DNA of 64,000 nt from Thermomicrobiales bacterium (GTDB taxonomy: Bacteria > Chloroflexota > Chloroflexia > Thermomicrobiales > UBA6265). A program made the translations under genes and the position numbers. Every line of letters begins with the position of its first letter. The stretch's first letter is position 1. Under the pieces are notes generated by a model. The model was not told where the DNA came from, did not search any database, and saw only the letters and a list, made by a program, of their open reading frames with translations. The DNA is taken from assembly GCA_023957115.1 (NCBI GenBank), contig JAMLHN010000003.1, positions 161,326 to 225,325 of the forward strand, read 5' to 3'. Shown one piece after another: positions 41,019 to 49,622 of this stretch.

Positions 41019-41975
41019 ATGGCCCGGTTCGCACTCAGTCGCATACTCCAGGCAATTCCGACGATGTTCATCGTTTCGATGCTCGTCTTTGGTCTCATCC
41101 GCATGGCTCCTGGCGATCCCGCGGCTATGCAGATGGGTCGCGAAGCCGCCAAACCGGAGAACCTTCCAAGACTCGAAGCGCTGCGTGAGGAGATGGGGCT
41201 GACCAAGCCGATCCCGGTTCAGTACCTCTACTGGATCCAGGATCTGGCGCAGGGCGATTTCGGCGATTCTCTCAAGAACAAGCGCCCGACCATCGATCTC
41301 TTCCTGCAAAAGCTGCCGGCCACATTGGAGCTGATTCTGGGCGCGACGCTCTTCGCATTGCTCCTCTCCGTTCCACTCGGCATTCTGGCGGCGGTCCGCC
41401 GCGGGTCGATGGTCGATCGCGTTTCGATGGGATTCGTCAGCGCTGGGTTGGCCGTGCCGGGATTCTGGTTGGGCCTGACCCTCATCCTCCTGTTCAGTGT
41501 CCGCCTGAAATGGCTGCCAGCGTCGGGGTACGTGCCATTCAGCGAAGATCCGATCGAAAACCTCAAGCGGTTGATTCTCCCTTCGATCACCCTCGGGACC
41601 TACTTGGCCGCTACCCTGATGCGCTTCCTGCGCTCGGACATGATTCAGGTACTGGGGGCCGATTACATTCGCACCGCTCGCGCCAAGGGGTTGCGGGAAA
41701 AGAGCGTGATCATGCGTCATGCGATGAAAAACGCGCTCGTCCCGGTTCTGACCATTGCCGGGCTCGAGATCGGCGCGTTGCTGGGTGGCGCGGTCATCAT
41801 CGAGCAACTCTTTGGTTGGTCCGGGGTCGGCTGGTTGACGGTTCAGGCGATCTTCGACCGGGACTATCCGCTGGTGCAAACGTCGGTCCTCTTTGTGACC
41901 ATCGGTCTGATTTTCGTCAACCTGTTGACCGATATTGCCTACGGGTTTCTCAACCCGCGGATGCGGGTGTCCTGA
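41019..41975 (+). CDS. Peptide-type ABC transporter permease (DppB-like)
   Basis: The 318-residue membrane protein begins RFALSRILQAIPTMFIVSMLVF and has the binding-protein-dependent transport (EAA) loop YIRTARAKGLREKSVIMRHAMKNALVPVLTI, which docks on the ATPase. Six membrane helices are visible. It takes up peptides, nickel or sugars in known relatives; the substrate here is undetermined. The second permease begins three bases after its stop. Confidence 0.94.
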   Translation: MARFALSRILQAIPTMFIVSMLVFGLIRMAPGDPAAMQMGREAAKPENLPRLEALREEMGLTKPIPVQYLYWIQDLAQGDFGDSLKNKRPTIDLFLQKLPATLELILGATLFALLLSVPLGILAAVRRGSMVDRVSMGFVSAGLAVPGFWLGLTLILLFSVRLKWLPASGYVPFSEDPIENLKRLILPSITLGTYLAATLMRFLRSDMIQVLGADYIRTARAKGLREKSVIMRHAMKNALVPVLTIAGLEIGALLGGAVIIEQLFGWSGVGWLTVQAIFDRDYPLVQTSVLFVTIGLIFVNLLTDIAYGFLNPRMRVS

Positions 41976-41978
41976 TCG

Positions 41979-42863
41979 ATGGACGCATCGCTCGATCCCG
42001 CACAGCTCCCCCTGGGCGGGCAGAAACGCTCGCTTACCTGGCGAATCTTTGGCGGTAGGGCGGATCCGGTTCTCATCGTCTCGGCGCTGGTGCTCCTCTT
42101 CTTTCTGGCGTGGGCGGCATTGCCAGGTCTCTTCGCGACGCATCCTCCGAACAAGATCGGTCCCGATCTGCTCCAGGCTCCGTCACGCGCCTATTGGTTT
42201 GGGACCGACGAGTACGGGCGCGATATCTACAGCCGGGTCGTCTATGGCGCGCGTATCGAGTTCGTCATCGCCGGACTGGGCGTGCTGATCGCAATGGCGA
42301 TCGGAATTCCTGTGGGGTTGATTGCCGGCTACCGGGGCGGCTGGGTCGATGGCGTGCTCATGCGCCTGCAAGATGCCTTGCTCGCCTTTCCCAGCGTGCT
42401 GTTCGCCATTCTGGTCGTTGCCGCGCGGGGCGCATCGCAACAGAGCATCATCCTGACGGTTGGCATCATCTTCATTCCCAGATTTGCCCGGTTGGTGCGG
42501 GCAAGTGTGCTGGCGCTCAAGGAGGAGGACTTTGTGACCGCCAGTCGAGCGATCGGCGCAAGTGACGGCCGCCTCATCTGGCGCCATATCCTGCCCAACG
42601 CGATCCCTGCCATTCTGGTCCAGATCACGTTGACCATGGCGGTGGCGGTTCTGGTGGAGGCGAGCCTCAGCTATCTCGGTCTTGGTGTGCAACCGCCGAC
42701 CGCCACCTGGGGCACCATGCTCAAGGCGGCGCAAAGCTATCCGCAACAAGCGCCCTGGTATGTCCTTGCTCCGGGTGTTTGCATCTTCTTGCTTGTGCTG
42801 ACCCTGAACACGTTTGGCGATGGTCTTCGGGACCGGCTCGACCCGCGCGTACGCAAACTCTAG
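41979..42863 (+). CDS. Peptide-type ABC transporter permease (DppC-like)
   Basis: The 294-residue protein has the OppC N-terminal domain, FGTDEYGRDIYSRVVYGAR, and the ATPase-docking loop FVTASRAIGASDGRLIWRHILPNAIPAILVQ. The C-terminal ASLSYLGLGVQPPTATWGTML is typical of DppC. It forms a heterodimer with the preceding permease. Neither of the two ATPases (DppD/DppF type) follows, so they must be supplied from elsewhere. Confidence 0.95.
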   Translation: MDASLDPAQLPLGGQKRSLTWRIFGGRADPVLIVSALVLLFFLAWAALPGLFATHPPNKIGPDLLQAPSRAYWFGTDEYGRDIYSRVVYGARIEFVIAGLGVLIAMAIGIPVGLIAGYRGGWVDGVLMRLQDALLAFPSVLFAILVVAARGASQQSIILTVGIIFIPRFARLVRASVLALKEEDFVTASRAIGASDGRLIWRHILPNAIPAILVQITLTMAVAVLVEASLSYLGLGVQPPTATWGTMLKAAQSYPQQAPWYVLAPGVCIFLLVLTLNTFGDGLRDRLDPRVRKL

Positions 42864-42879
42864 ATACGAAGGTGGAACG

Positions 42880-43932
42880 ATGACGTCTTCTCCCCTGATT
42901 TCGAGCGACCTGCTGACGCGGCTGATCGCGTCGAAGCGGCGCGGGGTCGAGTTCCTGCTGCTCCACATTGGCTCGGATGGAACCGTCGCCGATGCGACCG
43001 GCGGACGGGTCACCTGGTATCGATTCCCCTGGGCGCTGGCTGTTTCAGGAGAGACGGCTGCTGCGTTTTCGGTCTTGTCCTGGATCGAGCGTACCGGTCT
43101 GGGACCGGACGGGTCATTCCACGGAGGCATGACCTGGGATCCGGTGGCGAACCGCACGACCAATACCTACCCCGAAACGATCCTCTCGTACGGAGCCGTG
43201 CTGCTCCGTCGATTCGATATCGCACGGCGGGCCATGGACTTCGCGGACCGGTATCAGGATGTGGAGAGCGGCGGTATCTTCATGACGCGCGAGCGCACCG
43301 GAGCCGGAGAGCCCCAGCTGCTCTTTCCGACGGCCCAGTTTGGCATGTCGGCGGTCCTGACGGGACGGCTCGAGACGGCGCGACGAACCGGTGAATGGTT
43401 CGTTCGACTCTGGGACGCGCAACCGGAGCTGCCGGATCGTCTCTACACGATCTGGACATCGAACGGTCTGCTTACCGACTTCCCCGCGGATATCGATCCC
43501 CGTCATGTCGCGCAGGAATCGCAGAAACCACTGCAGCTCTTCTACAACGGCGGCATCGCGGCCTCGTTCCTTGTCCAGCTTTCGCTGGCGACCGGCGAAT
43601 CGAAATGGCTCCACTACGCCCGTCGCTATCAGCAGTTCTCGATGGACTCCTGTGCCGATCAGTTCGAAACCAAGCAGGTTTGCAAGAGTGCCTGGGGTTC
43701 CGGATTACTGTATCTCGCGACCGGGGATGCGAGGTATCTTCCCTGGATCGTCCGTATGGGCATGTGGTTTGCGGACGTGCAGGACGCGGACGGCGGCTGG
43801 AGTAACACCTATGCATTGGAGCCGGATCCGCCCTTGCGCCATCGACTGGAGATCACCGCCGAGTTCGTCGTCCATCTCGATACGGTCATCGCCGCGCTCG
43901 GCGCCGCCAAAGCCGCCGGCAACGCTGGCTAA
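42880..43932 (+). CDS. Alpha/alpha-toroid (six-hairpin-like) protein of unknown function
   Basis: The 350-residue protein has repeated helical hairpins with aromatic-rich turns: VTWYRFPWALAVSGETAAAFSVLSWIE, FHGGMTWDPVANRTTNTYPETIL, FYNGGIAASFLVQLSLATGESKWLHYARRYQQF and WGSGLLYLATGDARYLPWIVRMGMWFADVQDADGGW (quoted in pieces). G-W and GG-W turns of this type are typical of six-hairpin glycosidases, epimerases and terpene-cyclase-like toroids. I see no assured catalytic pair. It lies 16 bases after the permease with GAAGGTGG before its ATG, so it is likely expressed with the importer and may act on the imported substrate. Confidence 0.62.
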   Translation: MTSSPLISSDLLTRLIASKRRGVEFLLLHIGSDGTVADATGGRVTWYRFPWALAVSGETAAAFSVLSWIERTGLGPDGSFHGGMTWDPVANRTTNTYPETILSYGAVLLRRFDIARRAMDFADRYQDVESGGIFMTRERTGAGEPQLLFPTAQFGMSAVLTGRLETARRTGEWFVRLWDAQPELPDRLYTIWTSNGLLTDFPADIDPRHVAQESQKPLQLFYNGGIAASFLVQLSLATGESKWLHYARRYQQFSMDSCADQFETKQVCKSAWGSGLLYLATGDARYLPWIVRMGMWFADVQDADGGWSNTYALEPDPPLRHRLEITAEFVVHLDTVIAALGAAKAAGNAG

Positions 43933-44193
43933 GCGGTGTTGCAAAGGGGCCCGGAGTCCGGGGCCGGAGACGACCGACGAGACCCGTTCCAAGGCATGAG
44001 CGATATGCCTCCTCGGAAACGCGGTGCACAGGGAGGTTCGTGTTGGACTTTTCGAACACGTCCCGGGCCCTGCAGATAAGCGAAACGCATATCGATCTAT
44101 CGTCCGGCGTCTACGCCCACGTACAATCTCTGCGCCGGTTCGCCATCCATCGATGCAGGCGCCGGACCAATGCATTCCAGAAAGGGAGTAGGC

Positions 44194-45861
44194 GTGAGCT
44201 CTGCCGTCGTCACTGAGAAAACTGTCGATTCGAGTGCCCCGCGCACGATGACCGGTGGAGAGGCGGCAGTCGAGACGCTGAAGCGAAACGGAGTCGACAC
44301 CGTATTCGGGCTTCCTGGTGTCCAGCTCGACGGCCTCTTCAACGCGTTCTACGAAAACAAGGATTCGATTCGCGTCATTCATACCCGTCACGAGCAGGCG
44401 ACCGCCTACATGGCCGACGGGTATGCACGGGTAACCGGCAAGGAAGGCGTTTGTGTCGTCGTTCCAGGACCGGGCGTCATGAATGCGTCCGCCGCCCTGG
44501 CCACCGCCTACGCGTGCAATTCGTCGGTTCTCTGCCTGACCGGGCAGATCCGCTCCGACATGATCGGCGTTGGCGTTGGATTGCTGCATGAGATTCCGGA
44601 TCAGCTCGGAATGGCCCGGTCGTTCAGCAAATTTCAGAAGCGGGCGAATACGCCTGCCGAAGTCCCGGCCGCCCTCGAACAAGCAATCGCCGCGACCCGA
44701 ACTGGTCGTCCTCGCCCCACCTATGTCGAGGTTCCGCCGGATATCTTCTTTGCCTCTGGTGAGGTGGAGATCGGTTCAGCGGTCGGCAAGCGGTCGCGGT
44801 CCGGGGGCGATCCCGATCTGATCGCCAGGGCGGCCGAGGCGCTGAGCAGCGCCAGGAACCCGCTCATCTATGCGGGGGGCGGTGTGCTCCTGGCGAATGC
44901 CGGCGAGGAGCTGATCGAGCTGGCGCGCATGATTCAGGCGCCGATCATCGTCTCCCGAAACGGCAAGGGCGTCATCGACGACCGGGACGATCTTTCGGTT
45001 GGACAGCTTGCCGACAAGGACCTGCGCCCCGAAGCCGATGTGATCCTGGTCGTCGGAACGCGTTTCCTCGGCCCGACCAGTGAGCCACTCGCGACACGGG
45101 CCGATCAGACGGTGATTCGGATTGATATCGATCCGGAAGAGATCGTTCGCAACGGGCGTTGGACCATCGAGATCGAAGCGGACGCCAGGGCTGCGCTGGC
45201 CGCGCTTGTCGACGCGGTTTCTCCGGATCGCGCGCTCGATGCAGAGAAACTGACCGCATTGCGGGCGATGAAGGCTCGTTTGCAGGCACAGGTCGAATCG
45301 ATCGAACCCCAGGCGAGCTATGCCAGAGCAATTCGCCAGACGCTTCCCGACGAAGGCATCCTGGTCGGGGAGATGACGCAGATCGGCTACTGGTCGAACC
45401 TGGGGTATCCGGTTTACAAACCGAACACGTACCTTGGGTGTGGCTATCAGGGAACCCTTGGGTTCGGATTCACGCTGGCCATGGGCGCCAAGGTCGGAAA
45501 ACCGGATGTGCCGGTCGTTTCCGTCAACGGCGACGGCGGATTTGGCTTTACGCTCAACGAGCTTTCGACGCTGGTGCAGCACAACATCGGCTTGATCACC
45601 ATCGTCTTCAATGACAATGCCTATGGCAACGTCAAGCGTATCCAGCAGGTCGATATGGGAGGCCGCCAAATTGCGTCCGATCTGGTCAATCCAGACTACG
45701 TCAAGCTGGCCGAGGCGTTCGGCGTGACGGGACGCCGCGCGGAGACACCGGACCAGCTCGCCCAGCAGCTTGCCGATTCGATCCGTGCGGACGAGCCAAC
45801 CCTGATCGAGGTGCCGGTTTCCCAGATGCCCGATCCCTGGAAAACGCTCAAGCTCCGATAG
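44194..45861 (+). CDS. Thiamine-diphosphate-dependent enzyme, acetolactate synthase-like
   Basis: The 555-residue protein has the three-domain ThDP fold. The N-terminal Pyr domain has FGLPGVQLDGLFNAFYEN and the activating glutamate in THRHEQATAYM-like RHEQATAYMADGYARVTG. The central domain ends VVGTRFLGPTSEP, and the C-terminal PP domain has the Mg/ThDP motif GDGGFGFTLNELSTLVQHN ... NDNAYGN. Relatives include acetolactate synthase, sulfoacetaldehyde acetyltransferase, benzoylformate decarboxylase and oxalyl-CoA decarboxylase; I cannot tell which. There is no regulatory ilvN subunit nearby. GTG at 44194 follows AAAGGGAGTAGGC. A GAACGCG/CGCGTTC hairpin (45891-45918) follows the gene. Confidence 0.85.
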   Translation: MSSAVVTEKTVDSSAPRTMTGGEAAVETLKRNGVDTVFGLPGVQLDGLFNAFYENKDSIRVIHTRHEQATAYMADGYARVTGKEGVCVVVPGPGVMNASAALATAYACNSSVLCLTGQIRSDMIGVGVGLLHEIPDQLGMARSFSKFQKRANTPAEVPAALEQAIAATRTGRPRPTYVEVPPDIFFASGEVEIGSAVGKRSRSGGDPDLIARAAEALSSARNPLIYAGGGVLLANAGEELIELARMIQAPIIVSRNGKGVIDDRDDLSVGQLADKDLRPEADVILVVGTRFLGPTSEPLATRADQTVIRIDIDPEEIVRNGRWTIEIEADARAALAALVDAVSPDRALDAEKLTALRAMKARLQAQVESIEPQASYARAIRQTLPDEGILVGEMTQIGYWSNLGYPVYKPNTYLGCGYQGTLGFGFTLAMGAKVGKPDVPVVSVNGDGGFGFTLNELSTLVQHNIGLITIVFNDNAYGNVKRIQQVDMGGRQIASDLVNPDYVKLAEAFGVTGRRAETPDQLAQQLADSIRADEPTLIEVPVSQMPDPWKTLKLR

Positions 45862-46086
45862 GATCGGACCTCATCACGGAAACGACCAAAGAACGCGAAG
45901 CCACGCAGCCCCGCGTTCGTCTCTTCGATCCCCAGACCCACCGAACGACTGCAAGCTTCGTTGGAGGGCCCCCGCCCGCGTTGGACTGACCCGGAATCCG
46001 TCCGTTCATGCCCCGAGAACAGCCGCCCAGACCGTCGCAGGACCCTGGGCTCAGGACGTAGGACCTCGTGAGCTCCCCGCTTCCCC

Positions 46087-47784
46087 TCACGTCGATCCGA
46101 ACGATCCTGACGTCCCTCCGCCAGCGCCTCTATCCTCGGTCGGGGGAGGAGTAGCCAGACTGGCGTCGCCGGTGAGGACAGAGAAATAGCCGCTCTTGTC
46201 ACCGGCAAACAGGTAGCCGTCCAGCACGACCGGATCGGTCGTGACCAGATCGCCAACCGGGTATCGCCAGTTGACCTCCCCAGTCGAACGATCGAGACTG
46301 AGAATCATGCTCCCGGCTGCAAACAGGAGATGCGCTCCCGCCACCACCGGCGATTCGACGGTTGGATTCCCTGTGGCGTAGATCCAGAGTGGATCGCCGC
46401 CGGTCCTGGCATCGAGCGCATAGACCGCGCCGTCGTCGCTTCCGACGAACACCACCCCGTCTGCCACCGCCGGCGACGCCGATCCGCCGACCGGATAACT
46501 CCAGACGATGGTTCCCTCATTCAGATCGACCGCGGTCGTTGTCTTGTCCTGTGTCGTCACATAGACGAGCCCATCGGCGATGGCCGGGGTCGAATAGATG
46601 GCGCTTTCGAACGCCACCTTCCAGCGAGCATGACCAGTCTCCCGGTCGATGGCGAAAAGGTCCCCATCGTCCCCACCGATCACGACGATACCGTCATCGA
46701 CTGAGGGTGACCCAAAAAGGAGGCCATCGGTCTTGTAGATCCACGCCTGTTCACCCGTTGTCGTGTCCAAGGCGTAGAGATGATCCTCCTTGCTGGCGAC
46801 ATAGACCATGCCATCCACCACGGTCGGAGACGATTCGCCCGCATAGTCGATGGCCGTCTTCCAGCGAAGCTCGCCAGTATCCGCATCGACCGCAAACACG
46901 TTGTACCCGCTCGCTAGAAAGACGGTTCGATCGCCCACCGCCGGCGATGCGCGCACCGGATAGCCGCCGAGGTCGAAGGTCCATTTTGGTTTTTGCGTCA
47001 CCAGATCGAGCGCCACCAGATAGCCGTCTCGGGTACCGAAGTAGGCGACTCCTCCGGTGATTGCCGGGGTCGATCGGAGGTCTTCCCCAGTATCGTATCG
47101 CCAGACACGGTAGGGGCTGCCGGCGAGCGCCGGTCCTGCCAGGAGCCCCGTGTGCTCTGGAGAACCGCGGAACATCGGACTGCTGCCGGTCGGCACGGCT
47201 TGCATGGGCGTTTCGGCCGAATTCGATTCCGCAGTCGGCGTTTGTTGAATCCCGCTGACGGCCAGATCGCGATCCGTAGGTTCTGCATGTCGCACGATCT
47301 GATTGCCGAGTACGAGCAAGGTGAGCAATCCGGCCGCGGCGGTGACCAGACCGGCGCGCATCATCGCGCGGTTGTCCCCCCGGGCCCGGGCGATCCCGAT
47401 ACTTGTCAGCACGATCCCGGCCGCCCAGGCTCCCAGTGAGAGCGGCGAAAGATTGCGTGTGAGTGCCGGAATGGCGATGAGCGCCAATCCGACCCACACG
47501 ATTCCAGTGCCGATTTCTGGATCGTCGTAGCGGCGGCTCGGCGCATCGGCCAGCAGGAACGACGGAATCTGGAACTGGGTACGACCATCCGGAGCCGAGC
47601 GAACATTTTCCGGGATGGAGCGCATATCGCTGCTGCAATTGGGGCAGAAGGTCAGATTGGCAAGAACGATCTGCCCGCAGGACGCACAGGTTTTCTGGGG
47701 ACCATGACTGCGATGCTGGACGTGGTAGGACGGAAGCGTGGCCATTGCGTTACCGGCCTGAGGAGGCGCCTGGGGGTCGGTCAC
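46087..47784 (-). CDS. Zinc-ribbon membrane protein with PQQ-like beta-propeller
   Basis: The 565-residue protein has an N-terminal CxxC...CxxC ribbon (TCASCGQIVLANLTFCPNCS), then about three membrane helices (VGLALIAIPAL, LGAWAAGIVLTSIGIA, GLVTAAAGLLTLLVLG), and an extracytoplasmic PQQ-like propeller. The propeller has at least seven repeats of the type VYAlDxxTGexxWxy (for example VFAVDADTGELRWKTAI, LYALDTTTGEQAWIYKT, LFAIDRETGHARWKV, ILSLDRSTGEVNWRYPV). No catalytic residues of quinoprotein dehydrogenases are seen, so a scaffold or binding role outside the cell is more likely. The GTG start has no clear ribosome site; an in-frame ATG at residue 14 is an alternative. Confidence 0.82.
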   Translation of the reverse strand: MTDPQAPPQAGNAMATLPSYHVQHRSHGPQKTCASCGQIVLANLTFCPNCSSDMRSIPENVRSAPDGRTQFQIPSFLLADAPSRRYDDPEIGTGIVWVGLALIAIPALTRNLSPLSLGAWAAGIVLTSIGIARARGDNRAMMRAGLVTAAAGLLTLLVLGNQIVRHAEPTDRDLAVSGIQQTPTAESNSAETPMQAVPTGSSPMFRGSPEHTGLLAGPALAGSPYRVWRYDTGEDLRSTPAITGGVAYFGTRDGYLVALDLVTQKPKWTFDLGGYPVRASPAVGDRTVFLASGYNVFAVDADTGELRWKTAIDYAGESSPTVVDGMVYVASKEDHLYALDTTTGEQAWIYKTDGLLFGSPSVDDGIVVIGGDDGDLFAIDRETGHARWKVAFESAIYSTPAIADGLVYVTTQDKTTTAVDLNEGTIVWSYPVGGSASPAVADGVVFVGSDDGAVYALDARTGGDPLWIYATGNPTVESPVVAGAHLLFAAGSMILSLDRSTGEVNWRYPVGDLVTTDPVVLDGYLFAGDKSGYFSVLTGDASLATPPPTEDRGAGGGTSGSFGST

Positions 47785-47810
47785 TCTAGCTTACATGAAC
47801 TGAGGAGTTA

Positions 47811-47943
47811 GGAGTTGGGATTTAGGAGCTGGGAGCTGGGAGCTGGGATGTCGTGACGTCGTGACGCTCAACTCCTAGATCGGTCTCCTTCCTCGGGACA
47901 CGGGCCTCAGGACATTCGTTCCTAACTCCTAAATCCCAACTCC
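47811..47943. repeat. Long inverted repeat, GGAGTTGGGATTTAGGAG arms
   Basis: The 18-base arm GGAGTTGGGATTTAGGAG at 47811-47828 is perfectly complementary to 47926-47943, about 97 bases apart. The left side continues as GCTGGGAGCTGGGAGCTGGG, a tandem of seven-base units. The right arm directly follows the stop of the methyltransferase gene (minus strand), so the element may end that transcript. Confidence 0.7.
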
Positions 47944-48588
47944 TCACCGGACTTTCGCGACGCAGATCGTCCACGGAAGGGACCCACCGAGCCATTCCAC
48001 ATCGGCAACCTGCTCGACGAACCGGCCGAACGCCGCGCGGGTCCAGAAATTGCGATGGTCGGGATCGCTGCCGCGCGGGCGAATATCGAGGTTCTTGCCG
48101 CGCGCCGCGTTCGAGAGACAGAACCAGGGCTCGTGCGGCACGCTCAGGACGAGATGACCGCGCGAGACGCGCGCCAGCTCCTGAAGCGCTCTGGTTGGCT
48201 CATGGAGATGCTCCAACACCTCGAAACAACCGACCGCATCGAAGGAATCGACATCCCACGGAATCTCGTAGATGCTCGCCACCCGGCAGTCGACCGGCGG
48301 ATTGCGATCCTGCGCGAGCTTCACCGACGATGGGTTGAAGTCAAACGCACCAATGGACATGCCGGGAAATGAGCTCATCAGAACATTGGTGACGAACCCT
48401 TCGCCGCAACCGGCGTCGAGAAAGGCGCCGGGCGCCAACATGCCGATACGCTCGACGATCTTATGGTGGAATCGATCGATCAGCATGCGCTGCATCGGAT
48501 TCGAGTTCGTGTGCTTGGCGTAATTGCTGGTTTCGCGGGCGTCGATGGCCGAGGTGTCGATTGCAGTCACAGTTCTTGTTCTCCTCAT
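47944..48588 (-). CDS. Class I SAM-dependent methyltransferase
   Basis: The 214-residue protein has SAM motif I in FLDAGCGEGFVTNVL, an acidic second motif GAFDFNPSSVKLAQ, and the post-motif line DSFDAVGCFEVLEHLHEPTRAL typical of the Methyltransf_11 group. The substrate is unknown; the neighbours suggest a lipid or glycolipid. The ATG at 48588 overlaps the stop of the upstream membrane-protein gene by one base (TGATG). A GTG at 48570 with GAGGAG ten bases upstream is an alternative start. Confidence 0.87.
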   Translation of the reverse strand: MRRTRTVTAIDTSAIDARETSNYAKHTNSNPMQRMLIDRFHHKIVERIGMLAPGAFLDAGCGEGFVTNVLMSSFPGMSIGAFDFNPSSVKLAQDRNPPVDCRVASIYEIPWDVDSFDAVGCFEVLEHLHEPTRALQELARVSRGHLVLSVPHEPWFCLSNAARGKNLDIRPRGSDPDHRNFWTRAAFGRFVEQVADVEWLGGSLPWTICVAKVR

Positions 48589-49607
48589 CAGGAAGACGAG
48601 CTGTCGATCGGAAGCTGCTCCTGCTCCCGAATAAAGCTGCCCTGACCCGCGTCTCCACCGCCCATGGAGATCAGGATGCGAATGATGCCGTAGAGAATCG
48701 GAATCGCGGCAAACAGGGCGATACGATAGGTCACGCCAACTAGCAGCACGTTGGCCTCACTGGCCCCGTGAACACTGGCAACGGCGATCATAAGCGCCTC
48801 ACGTACACCGGCGCCCCCTGGAACCGGGCTCAGCATCCCGACAAGAATCGGCAAGGTGGTCAATCCCAGGACGAGTGAGAGATTGGGATTCGACCCCTCG
48901 ATCGCCTTCAGGAGCAACCAGATCACGCCGCCCTGTACGATCCAGTAGCCCGTCGTCACGATCAGGGACAGGACCGTCTGACGCGGGCGGCGGGTGGGAT
49001 GCTTGAGCGCTTCTGTGAAGTGGCCGCGCATTTTGTGAACGATCGAGCGGAGACGCACCACCCGTTTCGTGGCGATGAATACGGCCAGTAATCCGCCGAG
49101 GAGCAGGGCCACGGCCAGCCCGACGAGCTGGTTGTCGACGCCAACGCCCTGTCCGCGCCAACCGCCAATCAGAATCCAGATCAGCGTGCCAACGGCGAGC
49201 ACGGCCAGATCGGACGCAACTTCCCAAAAGGTGATCGAGGCGGTTTCGGCGGTTCCGAGTCCCAATGCGCGTTTGGTGAGATAGGCGCGGCTCGGGAGTG
49301 CCAGGCTAAGGGGCGCGGCGTAGTTGACCGCGACCGAGGTAATGAAGGCCTCGGAGGCGCGGAGCGCCTGGCTCGCTCCGCTGACCATCTTGACCAGAAG
49401 ATTCCAGCGAACGCAAAGCAACGCCAGACCGGCGAGATAGAGCAGGAGCCCTGCCCCAATGATCCATGGGTCTGCACCGCGAATGGCGGGCCGGATACTC
49501 GATAACGCGTCCTGCTGCCAGAGCAACAGGATGGCCATGAGCAGGGAAAAGAGAAAAATGACTGGGGTTGGGATCGAGGTAAGGCGCTTCAGCACCCGAT
49601 GCATCAT
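48588..49607 (-). CDS. Lysylphosphatidylglycerol synthase/flippase-like membrane protein (UPF0104)
   Basis: The 339-residue protein has eight or so membrane helices and the family's markers: LRASEAFITSVAVNYAAPLSLALPSRAYLTKRALG and GMLSPVPGGAGVREALMIA (in pieces). The PxPGGxGxxE line is diagnostic. This is the membrane half of MprF-like proteins and of dolichol-linked sugar translocases. Placed between GT2 and a methyltransferase, it may flip a polyprenyl or lipid-linked product. It starts 15 bases after the glycosyltransferase stop. Confidence 0.88.
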   Translation of the reverse strand: MMHRVLKRLTSIPTPVIFLFSLLMAILLLWQQDALSSIRPAIRGADPWIIGAGLLLYLAGLALLCVRWNLLVKMVSGASQALRASEAFITSVAVNYAAPLSLALPSRAYLTKRALGLGTAETASITFWEVASDLAVLAVGTLIWILIGGWRGQGVGVDNQLVGLAVALLLGGLLAVFIATKRVVRLRSIVHKMRGHFTEALKHPTRRPRQTVLSLIVTTGYWIVQGGVIWLLLKAIEGSNPNLSLVLGLTTLPILVGMLSPVPGGAGVREALMIAVASVHGASEANVLLVGVTYRIALFAAIPILYGIIRILISMGGGDAGQGSFIREQEQLPIDSSSS

Positions 49608-49622
49608 GAGTGAAACACTCGA

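Noticed and set aside
40938..42143. Minus-strand frame of about 400 residues opposite the DppB-like gene
   Set aside because: Its product is a highly charged shadow of the plus-strand permease with no recognisable domain.
43933..44193. Promoter for the ThDP enzyme
   Set aside because: A TACAAT box is present near 44122 but no -35 box fits at a suitable distance, so I do not list it.
44194..45861. Naming the ThDP enzyme ilvB
   Set aside because: The family is broad, there is no ilvN or ilvC neighbour, and substrate-determining residues cannot be judged by eye.
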